Positions 18,099-25,579 of a stretch of 64,000 nucleotides of DNA are shown here, piece after piece. The translations under genes were made by a program, and so were the position numbers. The notes under the pieces were generated by a model, which saw only the letters and a program-made list of their open reading frames with translations, had not been told where the DNA came from and searched no databases. The stretch's first letter is position 1; each line of letters opens with the position of its first letter. This DNA is from Armatimonadota bacterium (lineage in GTDB: Bacteria; Armatimonadota; JADLDR01). The stretch is from assembly GCA_020846535.1 (NCBI GenBank), contig JADLDR010000039.1, positions 1 through 64,000 on the forward strand, read 5' to 3'.

Positions 18099-19094
18099 TC
18101 ACGAAAGCCATTTCTGAAACCAAGCCAGGGCGGTGGAGACATGAAACTCGTGCCCGCCCTCGAAAATATCCAGGCAGACCCGCTCCTCTTTTCCCAGCAG
18201 CCTGTAAAGGGACAGAATCTCCGCATAGGCTTTGCGGGCGTCGGACTCCAGAAAGCTGGGATCCAGGGACCCGGACTGGATCAGGAGGGGCCGCGGGGCG
18301 ATGAGGGATGCGATATCGGCATGCTCGAAATCGCGGGCCATGCCGTGGATGTAGCCGCAGGTGCAATGCGGCTCCTTGAGGAACGTTCCCTTAAAGGAGG
18401 TCAGGAAGCCCGCAATACAGGCCGCTTTGACGCGGGTGTCGCAGGCGGACAGGTAGAGCGTCATCTCGCCCCCCAGCGACAGCCCGGCGCACCCGATGCG
18501 GCTTTTATCGACTTCGGGCAGGCTTTCCAGCACATCCAGCGCCCGCTGGATGTCCCACATCCGGTAGCCGATGACGCTGCTGCCCAAAAGGCTCAGAGCC
18601 TCATGCTCGAAGCTGCACCCCCTGTAGCCTTCGTCCGGGTTGGCCCGCTCCCCGAAGCTGATGTGATCGGGAACCAGAGCGCAAAAGCCCGCCTCGGCAA
18701 GGTAGTGCGGGTAGCGATGGTAGCACTCTTCCTCTAGCATCACATGGTCTTTCCCCCAGCCGTGCCCGTGAGGGCAGAGAACCGCGGGCATCGGGCGAGA
18801 GGCGTTTTTCGGCAGAAGGAGGTAGGCGGGAACGTAAAGCCCCGGAAGCGTCCGATAGGCGATTTTGCGGAAGAGGTAGCTTCCCCGGTCTTCCTCGCCC
18901 AAAGTTCGCACATCGAGAGGCGATATTTCCAGATGCGCGGTTCCCAGCAGATCCAGAAGCCGCGCCCGCGCCTCCGGCTCCCAGGCGGTGAAGTCCTCCG
19001 GCGTCCGGCCCTGAAATCGCGCTTGTCTGGACCGGTTCTGGTAAAGGGCATGCAGGTAGTTCCGAAAATCAAGTCCCGATATTTCAATGGACAT
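18099..19094 (-). CDS. Alpha/beta-hydrolase (acetyl-xylan-esterase-like/dienelactone-hydrolase-like)
   Basis: A 331-residue alpha/beta hydrolase. PAVLCPHGHGWGK carries the oxyanion HG motif, Ser206 lies in the nucleophile elbow GLSLGG, Asp278 in SGSLDPSF and His315 in EGGHEFH complete the triad. The long N-terminal region (residues 1-100) and the wording near residues 140-180 match the family of large cytoplasmic carbohydrate esterases and related acyl hydrolases. It probably removes acyl groups from imported sugars. It follows the oxidoreductase gene after 25 bp and precedes the tandem MBL gene by 14 bp. Confidence 0.85.
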   Translation of the reverse strand: MSIEISGLDFRNYLHALYQNRSRQARFQGRTPEDFTAWEPEARARLLDLLGTAHLEISPLDVRTLGEEDRGSYLFRKIAYRTLPGLYVPAYLLLPKNASRPMPAVLCPHGHGWGKDHVMLEEECYHRYPHYLAEAGFCALVPDHISFGERANPDEGYRGCSFEHEALSLLGSSVIGYRMWDIQRALDVLESLPEVDKSRIGCAGLSLGGEMTLYLSACDTRVKAACIAGFLTSFKGTFLKEPHCTCGYIHGMARDFEHADIASLIAPRPLLIQSGSLDPSFLESDARKAYAEILSLYRLLGKEERVCLDIFEGGHEFHVSTALAWFQKWLS

Positions 19095-19119
19095 AGCTGG
19101 CTCCTTGTGCGGATGGCGT

Positions 19120-20169
19120 TTACTCCGGCAGGCCCACCGGAACCTCTTTGCCGCCTTCGAGGGCGGAGCGGTAGATGCCGTCCATGATCACATTCGTCCA
19201 GATCACTTCCTCCGCCGGAACAGGGGAAGGGCCGCCTTCGCGTATAGCGCTGACCATGGCCTGGATTTCATCGCGGAAGCCGTCATATTCCGGCAGGTCT
19301 TTCGGGGTGATATCGACCATGCAGCCGAACATATCCTTGTAGACCTGGAGCGGGGACATCTGCATCCCGCCCTCGGTTCCCAGAAAGAAGGTTCCGCCCA
19401 TCGAGTTCAGGTGGACGGCCCACGAGATTTTGAAGACCATCACCCGCCCATCCTCGAAACGCACCCAGGCCGCCCCGAACTCCTCCACCTCCAGCTTCTC
19501 CGGATCCCACTTCCAGCCTCCCGCAAAAGGCAGGGGCTGGCTGTGCTTGCCGATCCAATCGTTCATGACCGCGGAAACGGCCGCAGGCTTCGGGAAATCC
19601 ATGATGAAGAGGGCCGTATCGATGGCATAGACGCCAATATCGACAATCGCGCCCCGGCCCGCTGTCTCCTTGCCGATGAAAGTTCCGCCCGGAATCCCGC
19701 GCCGCCTTGTCCCCGCGGTTTCGGCATAATAAATCTTCCCCAGCGCCCCTTCCTTGATAATGTGCCGGGCCGCCCGGTGGGCAGGGTTGTAACGGCTGTG
19801 AATGGCGCACATCAACAGCTTGCCCGTCTCCTGTGCGGTTCTCATCATTTTGTAGGCTTCGGCAAGGTCGTCCGACATCGGCTTCTCGACCAGGACGTGC
19901 TTGCCCGCTTTCAGGGCGTCCACGGTCGGCTGCATGTGCGCCCGGTTGTAGGTGCAAACGCTGACCAGTTCGATTTCATCCATCAGCAAAAGCTTTCGGT
20001 AATCCTCGAAGGCGTGGGGCACGTTGTGCCGTTGCGCCCACTCTTTCGCTCTCCCGGGCACGATATCCGCCCCGGCGACCACCTCCACGTCTTTGACCTT
20101 TTGATAGCCTCCCATATGGGCGTTGGAAATCCCGCCCGTGCCGATCACTCCCACCTTGATGGTTTTCAT
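19120..20169 (-). CDS. Gfo/Idh/MocA family oxidoreductase
   Basis: The start at 20169 (AAGGAGG 11 bases upstream) gives a 349-residue NAD(P)-dependent sugar dehydrogenase-like protein. The Rossmann loop GVIGTGGISNAH is at residues 7-18, EKPMS near residue 95 carries the typical catalytic-region lysine, and the second domain begins near AIHSRYNPAHRAA. Family members oxidise inositols, glucose derivatives or related sugars. A longer frame to 20244 adds a non-homologous leader. It is the first gene of the minus-strand catabolic run (20169 to 9287), whose promoter should lie in the repeat-rich gap at 20170-20583. Confidence 0.9.
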   Translation of the reverse strand: MKTIKVGVIGTGGISNAHMGGYQKVKDVEVVAGADIVPGRAKEWAQRHNVPHAFEDYRKLLLMDEIELVSVCTYNRAHMQPTVDALKAGKHVLVEKPMSDDLAEAYKMMRTAQETGKLLMCAIHSRYNPAHRAARHIIKEGALGKIYYAETAGTRRRGIPGGTFIGKETAGRGAIVDIGVYAIDTALFIMDFPKPAAVSAVMNDWIGKHSQPLPFAGGWKWDPEKLEVEEFGAAWVRFEDGRVMVFKISWAVHLNSMGGTFFLGTEGGMQMSPLQVYKDMFGCMVDITPKDLPEYDGFRDEIQAMVSAIREGGPSPVPAEEVIWTNVIMDGIYRSALEGGKEVPVGLPE

Positions 20170-20583
20170 AGCAGACTGCGCCTCCTTGTACGTGATTTCC
20201 GAACTCTTTCGCGAGCGGCAGGAGAAGTCCTTTTCATTTGCCAAGCGGTGGATTTTCTGTTACACTTTATACAATGGACAGAACTTTCGATTGGATGATT
20301 TTTGGCGATGCAGTCTGCAAGAGACGAAAGTGACGTAGCCACCTCCAGGGATGTGGTCGATTAGGCCTGCGAGGGCAAAGCCCGAAGCAACCTCCAGGCC
20401 TGCGCCCACGAGCAGAGCCTTCTCGTGCCTTTGATATGCTGGAGATTGCCGCAAAGCTAAAGCTCCTCGCAGACCTAATCGACTACGGTTGCTGCTTGGT
20501 TGGCGTGACCCTGAAGATGGCCGCGTCGCTCCATGATATTGCCATAGTTCTAAAAATCGTCCGATAGAGTCAGGAGAGACAAA
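20170..20583. repeat. Divergent gap with long palindromic element (family C)
   Basis: The element at about 20326-20540 is an imperfect palindrome. The arms GTCGATTAGGCCTGCGAGG (20353-20371) and CCTCGCAGACCTAATCGAC (20467-20485) pair almost perfectly, and outer ends GTGACGTAGCCACC and GATGGCCGCGTCGC pair with a few mismatches. Fragments of the same element occur at 12117-12160, 16009-16035, 38452-38526 and 58408-58436. It therefore is a dispersed repeat rather than a gene-specific riboswitch, although it lies in the leader of the methionine gene. The 20245-20290 stretch is AT-rich and may hold the promoter of the minus operon. Confidence 0.7.
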
Positions 20584-22434
20584 TTGAAGCATCCCTTTTT
20601 GGAACGAATCGCCCGGGGGCCGGTGATCTGCGATGGAGCGATGGGCACGGTGCTGTACGCGCACGGCGTTTCCCTGGAGTACTGCGTTGAAGAGGTAAAC
20701 CTTTCCAATCCCAAGCTGGTGCAGGAGATTCATCGGGATTATATGGCAAGCGGCGCGGAGGTGGTGGAAACAAACACCTATGGGGCCAACCGGTTTCACA
20801 TGGCGTCGCACGGGCTGGAAGACAAGGTTCACCGCGTCAACGTGCGCGGCGTCAAGATCGCGCGGGAGGCTCGGGAGATCGCCGGGCTGCCCGTCTTCGT
20901 GGCCGGTTCTATCGGCCCGATCAACCGGCCCCTGGAGCCGATAGGGCAGATCACCTACGCCCAGGCCGCCGATGCCTTCCGGGAGCAGGCCGAGGCGCTG
21001 CTGGAAGGGGGCATCGATCTCTTCATCCTGGAAACCTTCTCCAACCTCCGGGAACTGACGGAGGCGGTGAAGGTCGTCAAGAACCTGTGCGGCCTGCCGA
21101 TAGTGGCCCAGATGAGCTTCACCGAGGACGGTTCGACAGTGATGGGCCAATCGCCCGAAGAGATCGTGGGTGCCCTCTCCGGACTAGAGGTGGATGTCAT
21201 CGGGGTCAACTGCAATATCGGCCCGCAGTTGACCTTGGATGTCTTGCAGCAGATGATGGCCTCTCGCCCCGATATGATCTATTCCGCCCAGCCGAACGCA
21301 GGCTTTCCCCAGATGGTGGAAGGAAGGGTCGTCTATATGACCGGCCCGGACTATTTCGCCGATTTTGCCCGCAGTTATGTGGAGATGGGCGTCTCTCTGA
21401 TCGGCGGGTGCTGTGGAACGACTCCGGACCATATCCGGGCGATGGCCCGGGCTGTCGGCGAACGCAAGACCGCCGAACCCATACGGGAAGCCGTCCGGGT
21501 CGTTCCCAAGCCCGAGTCACCCAGAGAGGCGGCTCCGGCGATGCGGGAGCTTTCGGGACTGGGGCATAAGCTGAGGGGAAAGTTCGCCATCAGCGTGGAA
21601 ATCGATCCTCCAAAAGGGATCAACCCGGCGAAGGCCCTGGCCGGGGCCGCAATGCTCAAGGAGCGCGGGGTGGACACCATCAATATCGCGGACAGCCCGA
21701 TGGCCCGGGTGCGAATGGGCTGCCTGGCGATGGCCTATCTTATCGAAAAGCAGGTGGGGATGGAGACCATCGTCCACTTCACCTGTCGAGACCGGAACTT
21801 GATGGGCATCCAGTCCGAACTGATGGGCGCTCATGCCGCGGGCATCCGGAACATCCTGGCCCTGACCGGAGACCCGACCCGCCTGGGCGATTATCCCGGG
21901 GCCACCGATGTCTTCGATGTCGATTCCATCGGACTGATCGGCATCCTGCGCCGGATGAACGAGGGGTTCGATATGGTGGGCAATTCCATCGGTCAGCAGA
22001 CCTCGTTTCTGATCGGCTGCGCGGCCAACCCGGCCCACGAAAACCTGGGATGGGAACTGGAACGGTTCCAGCGGAAGGTGGCGGCAGGAGCGCATTTCGT
22101 CATGACCCAGCCCCTTTACGAGATCGAAACCCTGGACCGCTTCCTGGAGAAGGTCTCCGATTTCGACTTGCCTATTCTCCTGGGCATCTTGCCACTGCAA
22201 AGCTACCGCCAGGCCGAGTTTCTGCACAACGAAGTTCCTGGCATCGAGATCCCGAAATGGGCGCGGGACCGGATGAGGGACGCGGGGGAATCGGCGCAGC
22301 GGGCCGGTATCGAGATGGCCCAGGAACTGCTGCTGGAAGCCAGAGACAAGGTGGCGGGCGTCTACCTGATGCCCTCCTTCGGGCGCTACGAGGTGGTGGC
22401 CGAGGTGATTCAGGCGCTGGAGCCAGAAAGCTGA
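20584..22434 (+). CDS. Bifunctional homocysteine S-methyltransferase/methylenetetrahydrofolate reductase
   Basis: A TTG start with AGGAG upstream opens a 616-residue fusion. Residues 1-295 are a homocysteine S-methyltransferase barrel with zinc ligands Cys210 (IGVNC) and Cys276-Cys277 (IGGCCGTTPDH). Residues about 320-610 are methylenetetrahydrofolate reductase, with FAISVEIDPPKG, FTCRDRN and LALTGDP, the FAD/folate-site motifs. The order is that of the YitJ-type enzyme, which makes methyl-THF and methylates homocysteine to methionine. The protein is whole. There is no operon partner; a small gene follows after 121 bp. Confidence 0.93.
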   Translation: MKHPFLERIARGPVICDGAMGTVLYAHGVSLEYCVEEVNLSNPKLVQEIHRDYMASGAEVVETNTYGANRFHMASHGLEDKVHRVNVRGVKIAREAREIAGLPVFVAGSIGPINRPLEPIGQITYAQAADAFREQAEALLEGGIDLFILETFSNLRELTEAVKVVKNLCGLPIVAQMSFTEDGSTVMGQSPEEIVGALSGLEVDVIGVNCNIGPQLTLDVLQQMMASRPDMIYSAQPNAGFPQMVEGRVVYMTGPDYFADFARSYVEMGVSLIGGCCGTTPDHIRAMARAVGERKTAEPIREAVRVVPKPESPREAAPAMRELSGLGHKLRGKFAISVEIDPPKGINPAKALAGAAMLKERGVDTINIADSPMARVRMGCLAMAYLIEKQVGMETIVHFTCRDRNLMGIQSELMGAHAAGIRNILALTGDPTRLGDYPGATDVFDVDSIGLIGILRRMNEGFDMVGNSIGQQTSFLIGCAANPAHENLGWELERFQRKVAAGAHFVMTQPLYEIETLDRFLEKVSDFDLPILLGILPLQSYRQAEFLHNEVPGIEIPKWARDRMRDAGESAQRAGIEMAQELLLEARDKVAGVYLMPSFGRYEVVAEVIQALEPES

Positions 22435-22555
22435 CTACATCTTAAGACCGAGATGAAAATACCTCTCAAGAACCCGCAACTTTTCGCGTTCTCAGTCGTC
22501 TTATAAGGTGAAAGTTCGATGAATTTTCACACACTAAACGAAAGGGAGGACAACG

Positions 22556-22837
22556 ATGGAGACAATGCAAGCGCGCGACAGCCTGCGGGCGGCTCTGGAA
22601 TCGGCGGAGCAGTTGAGAGACATGCATCTTCGGGATGCGGCTCTGTTCGCGGTGGCCTCTGAGATGGCCTTTATCGAGCCGATGGAAGCCCTGAAGCTGG
22701 TCCCTCGCCTGGGCGACCCTTGGGGCCGGGCTTATGTGCTTCGCCGGATCGTGCGGGCGATCTCGCCTGCCACCGCCAGCCCGCGCAATCGCGACTGCCG
22801 ACTCATCAGTTTCTCCCTCCCTATGGGGGTAAGCTGA
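22556..22837 (+). CDS. Small helical-repeat protein, function unknown
   Basis: A 93-codon gene with a strong AAAGGGAGG site. The first 70 residues form helical units (LRDAALFAVASEMAFIEP, ALKLVPRLGDP, GRAYVLRRIVRAISP) of a pattern seen in longer HEAT/TPR-like repeat proteins; the last 25 residues look unrelated to a repeat. It may be a short protein or the surviving N-terminus of a longer repeat protein. A strong terminator follows at 22871. Confidence 0.5.
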   Translation: METMQARDSLRAALESAEQLRDMHLRDAALFAVASEMAFIEPMEALKLVPRLGDPWGRAYVLRRIVRAISPATASPRNRDCRLISFSLPMGVS

Positions 22838-22870
22838 TGATCGGGCCAGAAAAAAACCGATTCGCATGAA

Positions 22871-22899
22871 GGGAACGCTCTTTCGAGCGTTCCCTTTTT
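22871..22899 (+). terminator. Rho-independent terminator
   Basis: GGGAACGCTC and GAGCGTTCCC form a perfect 10-bp stem around a TTTC loop, followed by TTTTTG. It stands 34 bases after the small helical-repeat gene. Confidence 0.9.
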
Positions 22900-23486
22900 G
22901 TTTTCGGCACTTCTTCCGCAGGCGACCACACTCTGATACGACGCGGCGAACATCCGCAGAGCTTCCTTATAAAAATTCAAGGCTGTGTTCAAGCTGGATC
23001 ATTGCCGTTCAGTTCTTTCAGGTTAAGATTACTCATTCCAACACGACCTGATAAAGACGCAGGCAGACAAGAGGGCAATCACAAGGATCGCCCCATAGGT
23101 ATCCCGATCAGGGTGACTGTCCCGCCGGGGCGGGGGGCGGGACTTGGGGAGACCGTTCCCTAACCCCCCCGCCCCCTTCCCGAAACGGGCAGGGGGCGGA
23201 GATGGGGGGGTCAAGTGCCGCACCCCCTCTCCCCGGAGGCGCTCCGGCGCATCCCTTGGGTTTCGGGGAGAGGGGCCAGGGGAGAGCGGTCCCCCCTCCC
23301 CCAGGAGCGGAGGATGTTTCCCCTGATCTGAATCGCTATGGGGCAATCACAAGGATTGCCCCTACAGATGTGCCTTGACGCCATCGTCATGCTTAGGAGC
23401 AATCCTCTGAAAGAGGCCACTGATCTCCCTGCCTCACTTTCCGGTTCCCCCGCTTCAATCTTACCGCGATGCATCAGGATAAGGCT
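22900..23486. repeat. Gene-free stretch holding family B repeat (23074-23370)
   Basis: The element at 23074-23370 is the inverted counterpart of 8897-9200. It begins GCAATCACAAGGATCGCCCC, carries the same GGGGCGGGGGGCGGGAC, CCCTTCCCGAAACGGGCAGG and CGGAGGCGCTCCGGCGC-type blocks in reverse complement, and ends with a near copy of its beginning (GGCAATCACAAGGATTGCCCC). The similarity over roughly 250 bp is high. No gene was found on either strand. Confidence 0.8.
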
Positions 23487-23812
23487 TCAGGCCAACCCCT
23501 CTATCGCAACCGGGCCGCCGTCGATGATCGCCATCGTCAGGCGCGAGCCGTAGAGGAGAGACACGCCGACCAGAGGCGTTCCCTCGGCTTCAAGGGCGAC
23601 GACCTCGATAGGGCGGCCTTCCCAGAGAACGGTAGCCCGGCAGAAGCCCGGATCGCCGGCGATCCCGTCTGCCAGGACCGCAGACATGGCACCCAGCAGA
23701 GACAGCCCCAGAGAGGCGATGAGCGAACGGGACGGCGTGAGATCGTCGGTGAAGCCTGTATCGAGGATCGCCTCGATTTTTACCGTTCAGCACCAGAATC
23801 CTGCACCGCATG
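23487..23812 (-). pseudogene. Clan AA aspartic protease, apparently frameshifted at its start
   Basis: The frame ending with TGA at 23487 reads EAILDTGFTDDLTP, then AVLADGI, ATVLWEGRPIEVVALEAEG and PLVGVSLLYGSRLTMAII. These match the small clan AA (retropepsin-like) aspartic proteases of bacteria, with the catalytic DTG motif. No start codon exists in this frame: a stop lies 5 codons before AILDTG. An ATG at 23812 in another frame reads MRCRILVLNGK and would join exactly if one A of the AAAAA run at 23776-23780 were removed. The gene overlaps the end of the aldo/keto reductase, as in a coupled pair. It is either a pseudogene, a sequence error or a programmed slip. Confidence 0.65.
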
Positions 23813-24760
23813 GAAGGCTCCCTCCCCGCTGCCGGGTATCCCGAAGCGTTCCTCCAGTTCCGTCCAGACGGAATCCGGGATCGGTTCGGAGGCAGCCTGA
23901 AGGTCGGCCTCGATTTCGGAGGGGCCGGAGGCTCCGAGCAAGGTGGAGGCGATGCGCTTCTGGCGCATGCAGAACTGGAGGTTGAGAGCGATCAGAGAGA
24001 AGCCGCGCTCCCCGGCAAACTCCCAGAGAGCGCGTGCGCGCTGCACTTCGGGCCGGTCAGCAGGCCAGTTATGGCGGGCGGCGGTCTCCAGAGGGTCGAT
24101 CCCGTTCAACAGGCCGTTCGCGAAGGAAGTGCCGTTGAAGACGCCCGCCCCGGCTTTCTCGGCGGCCGGAAAGACGCCCTCAGCGGCGGCCTGCCGGAGG
24201 AGGTTGTAGTCGAGATAGGTCAACGAGACATCGAACAGGCCGGTCGCCAGGCAGCGGCGGTGGAATTCGTGGGCGCGGACGCCCAGCCCGACGGCCCGGA
24301 TCACCCCCTGTTTCTTGAGGCGGAGCAGCACGGGCAGCGCCCCACCCGGGGCGAGGGCAGGCTCCAGGTCGGCGGGATCGTGGATCATGAGGATATCGAG
24401 CCAATCGCTCTTGAGGAGCCTGCGGCTCTCGTCCACGCTTTTCAGGGTGGCTCCGGAGGAATAGTCGTGCGGGTGGGTGCGGCTGCCGGTCTTGGTGGAG
24501 AGGACGATATCCTCCCTGCACCCGCCGTTCCGATACCAGCTTTCCAGGGCCAGGCCGATGCGCCGCTCGCTGTCCCCGTAGCCGCCGGAGGTATCGATCA
24601 GATCGAGGCCCGACTCCAGGGCGCGGAGTACCGTGGCAACGGCCTGGGCGTCCGAATAGTGGCTGCCCCTGGAGCCGATCCACCCGCCCCCGAATCCGAG
24701 AGGGGTCACGACCAGGCCGGTGCGGCCCAGAGGGCGCTTGGATAGATAGGGATGGGTCAT
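23780..24760 (-). CDS. Aldo/keto reductase
   Basis: A 326-residue aldo/keto reductase started at 24760. Family features include RPLGRTGLVVTPLGFGGGW at the N-terminus, LIDTSGGYGDSERRIG with the catalytic Asp and Tyr, LSTKTGSR with the Lys, and DILMIHDP with the His. It is thus a complete (beta/alpha)8 NAD(P)H reductase, near the galactose-dehydrogenase-like group. A longer frame up to 24961 runs into repeat sequence and is rejected. The next gene (aspartic protease) starts within its last codons. Confidence 0.9.
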   Translation of the reverse strand: MTHPYLSKRPLGRTGLVVTPLGFGGGWIGSRGSHYSDAQAVATVLRALESGLDLIDTSGGYGDSERRIGLALESWYRNGGCREDIVLSTKTGSRTHPHDYSSGATLKSVDESRRLLKSDWLDILMIHDPADLEPALAPGGALPVLLRLKKQGVIRAVGLGVRAHEFHRRCLATGLFDVSLTYLDYNLLRQAAAEGVFPAAEKAGAGVFNGTSFANGLLNGIDPLETAARHNWPADRPEVQRARALWEFAGERGFSLIALNLQFCMRQKRIASTLLGASGPSEIEADLQAASEPIPDSVWTELEERFGIPGSGEGAFHAVQDSGAER

Positions 24761-25164
24761 GGAATGTACCTCATGAGAGGATGGAGTATGTTGGTAGGGC
24801 GACCCGATGGGTGGCCCCATAGGTATCCAGATAAGAATCATACGCTGGTTGCCGCATTGCCGGGCATTGGAAATACCCGTCTGAGGGGCGGCCCGGAGGC
24901 CGCCGACCGCCCTGCGGACGGGGCTGGGGGGCTTGGGGTAGATCAAGTCTCTGCTCGACAAGGCGGTTGGCCGCAGGCCCTTAAGACGGTTATTTCCAAT
25001 GCCCGGATACCCAAAATCCTAACCTGATTGCTATGGGACACCTGATAGGTCGCCCCCCGAACGCATACACTCGGCGAGAGCCGGGCACAAACAAACGAAG
25101 CGATCCTTCCATACGTTGCCGCGGTGGGATTGCTTCAATCGGGATCCTTTCGGGATAGAGACGG
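24761..25164. repeat. Gene-free stretch with a palindromic repeat (24796-25060)
   Basis: The ends GGGCGACCCGATGGGTGGCCCC and the later CCTGATAGGTCGCCCCCC are family B-type borders, with GGTATCCAGATAAG next to them. The core differs: CGGGCATTGGAAATACCCGTCT (24861-24882) pairs with AGACGGTTATTTCCAATGCCCGG (24985-25007), giving a long stem. No gene was seen. Confidence 0.65.
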
Positions 25165-25548
25165 TCAGGTCAGCTTTTCTTTGCCGTAGAACGCCAGGAC
25201 GCCCTTGATGCTTTTGACGAGATCCTCCACATCGAACGGCTTGGTGATGTAGGAATCCACGCCCTGCATCCAGCCCTTGGCGACCGAGGGACTGTCGGCT
25301 TTGGCGGTCAGCATGACAACTGGGATGTTGGCGGTTCTCTGGTCGGCCTTGAGGCGGTCGAAGACCTGAAAGCCGTCGATACCGGGCATCATCACATCCA
25401 GGATGATCAGATCGGGCAGTTTGGCGAGAGCGACCGCCACCCCGGAGGGGCCGTCATGGGCCGAGATGACCTCATAGCCTTCTTTTCTGAGCCGGAAGCT
25501 CACCATTTCCACCACATCCGGCTCGTCGTCCACTACCAGCACTTTCAT
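25165..25548 (-). CDS. Single-domain response regulator (CheY-like)
   Basis: The 127-residue protein from ATG 25548 is a lone receiver domain: acidic pair Asp7-Asp8 (VVDDEP), phospho-acceptor Asp51 (LIILDVMMPG), Thr in VVMLTAKA and Lys in YITKPFD. It has no output domain, so it relays the signal or acts by protein contact. It is the last gene of the two-component operon, 31 bp after the hybrid kinase. Confidence 0.9.
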   Translation of the reverse strand: MKVLVVDDEPDVVEMVSFRLRKEGYEVISAHDGPSGVAVALAKLPDLIILDVMMPGIDGFQVFDRLKADQRTANIPVVMLTAKADSPSVAKGWMQGVDSYITKPFDVEDLVKSIKGVLAFYGKEKLT

Positions 25549-25579
25549 ACAGGTTCCCCTTTCTTCTGATATCCGCCGG

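Noticed and set aside
20326-20540. Possible SAM or cobalamin riboswitch before the metH/metF fusion
   Set aside because: No riboswitch core motifs were seen and fragments of the same sequence occur at unrelated sites.
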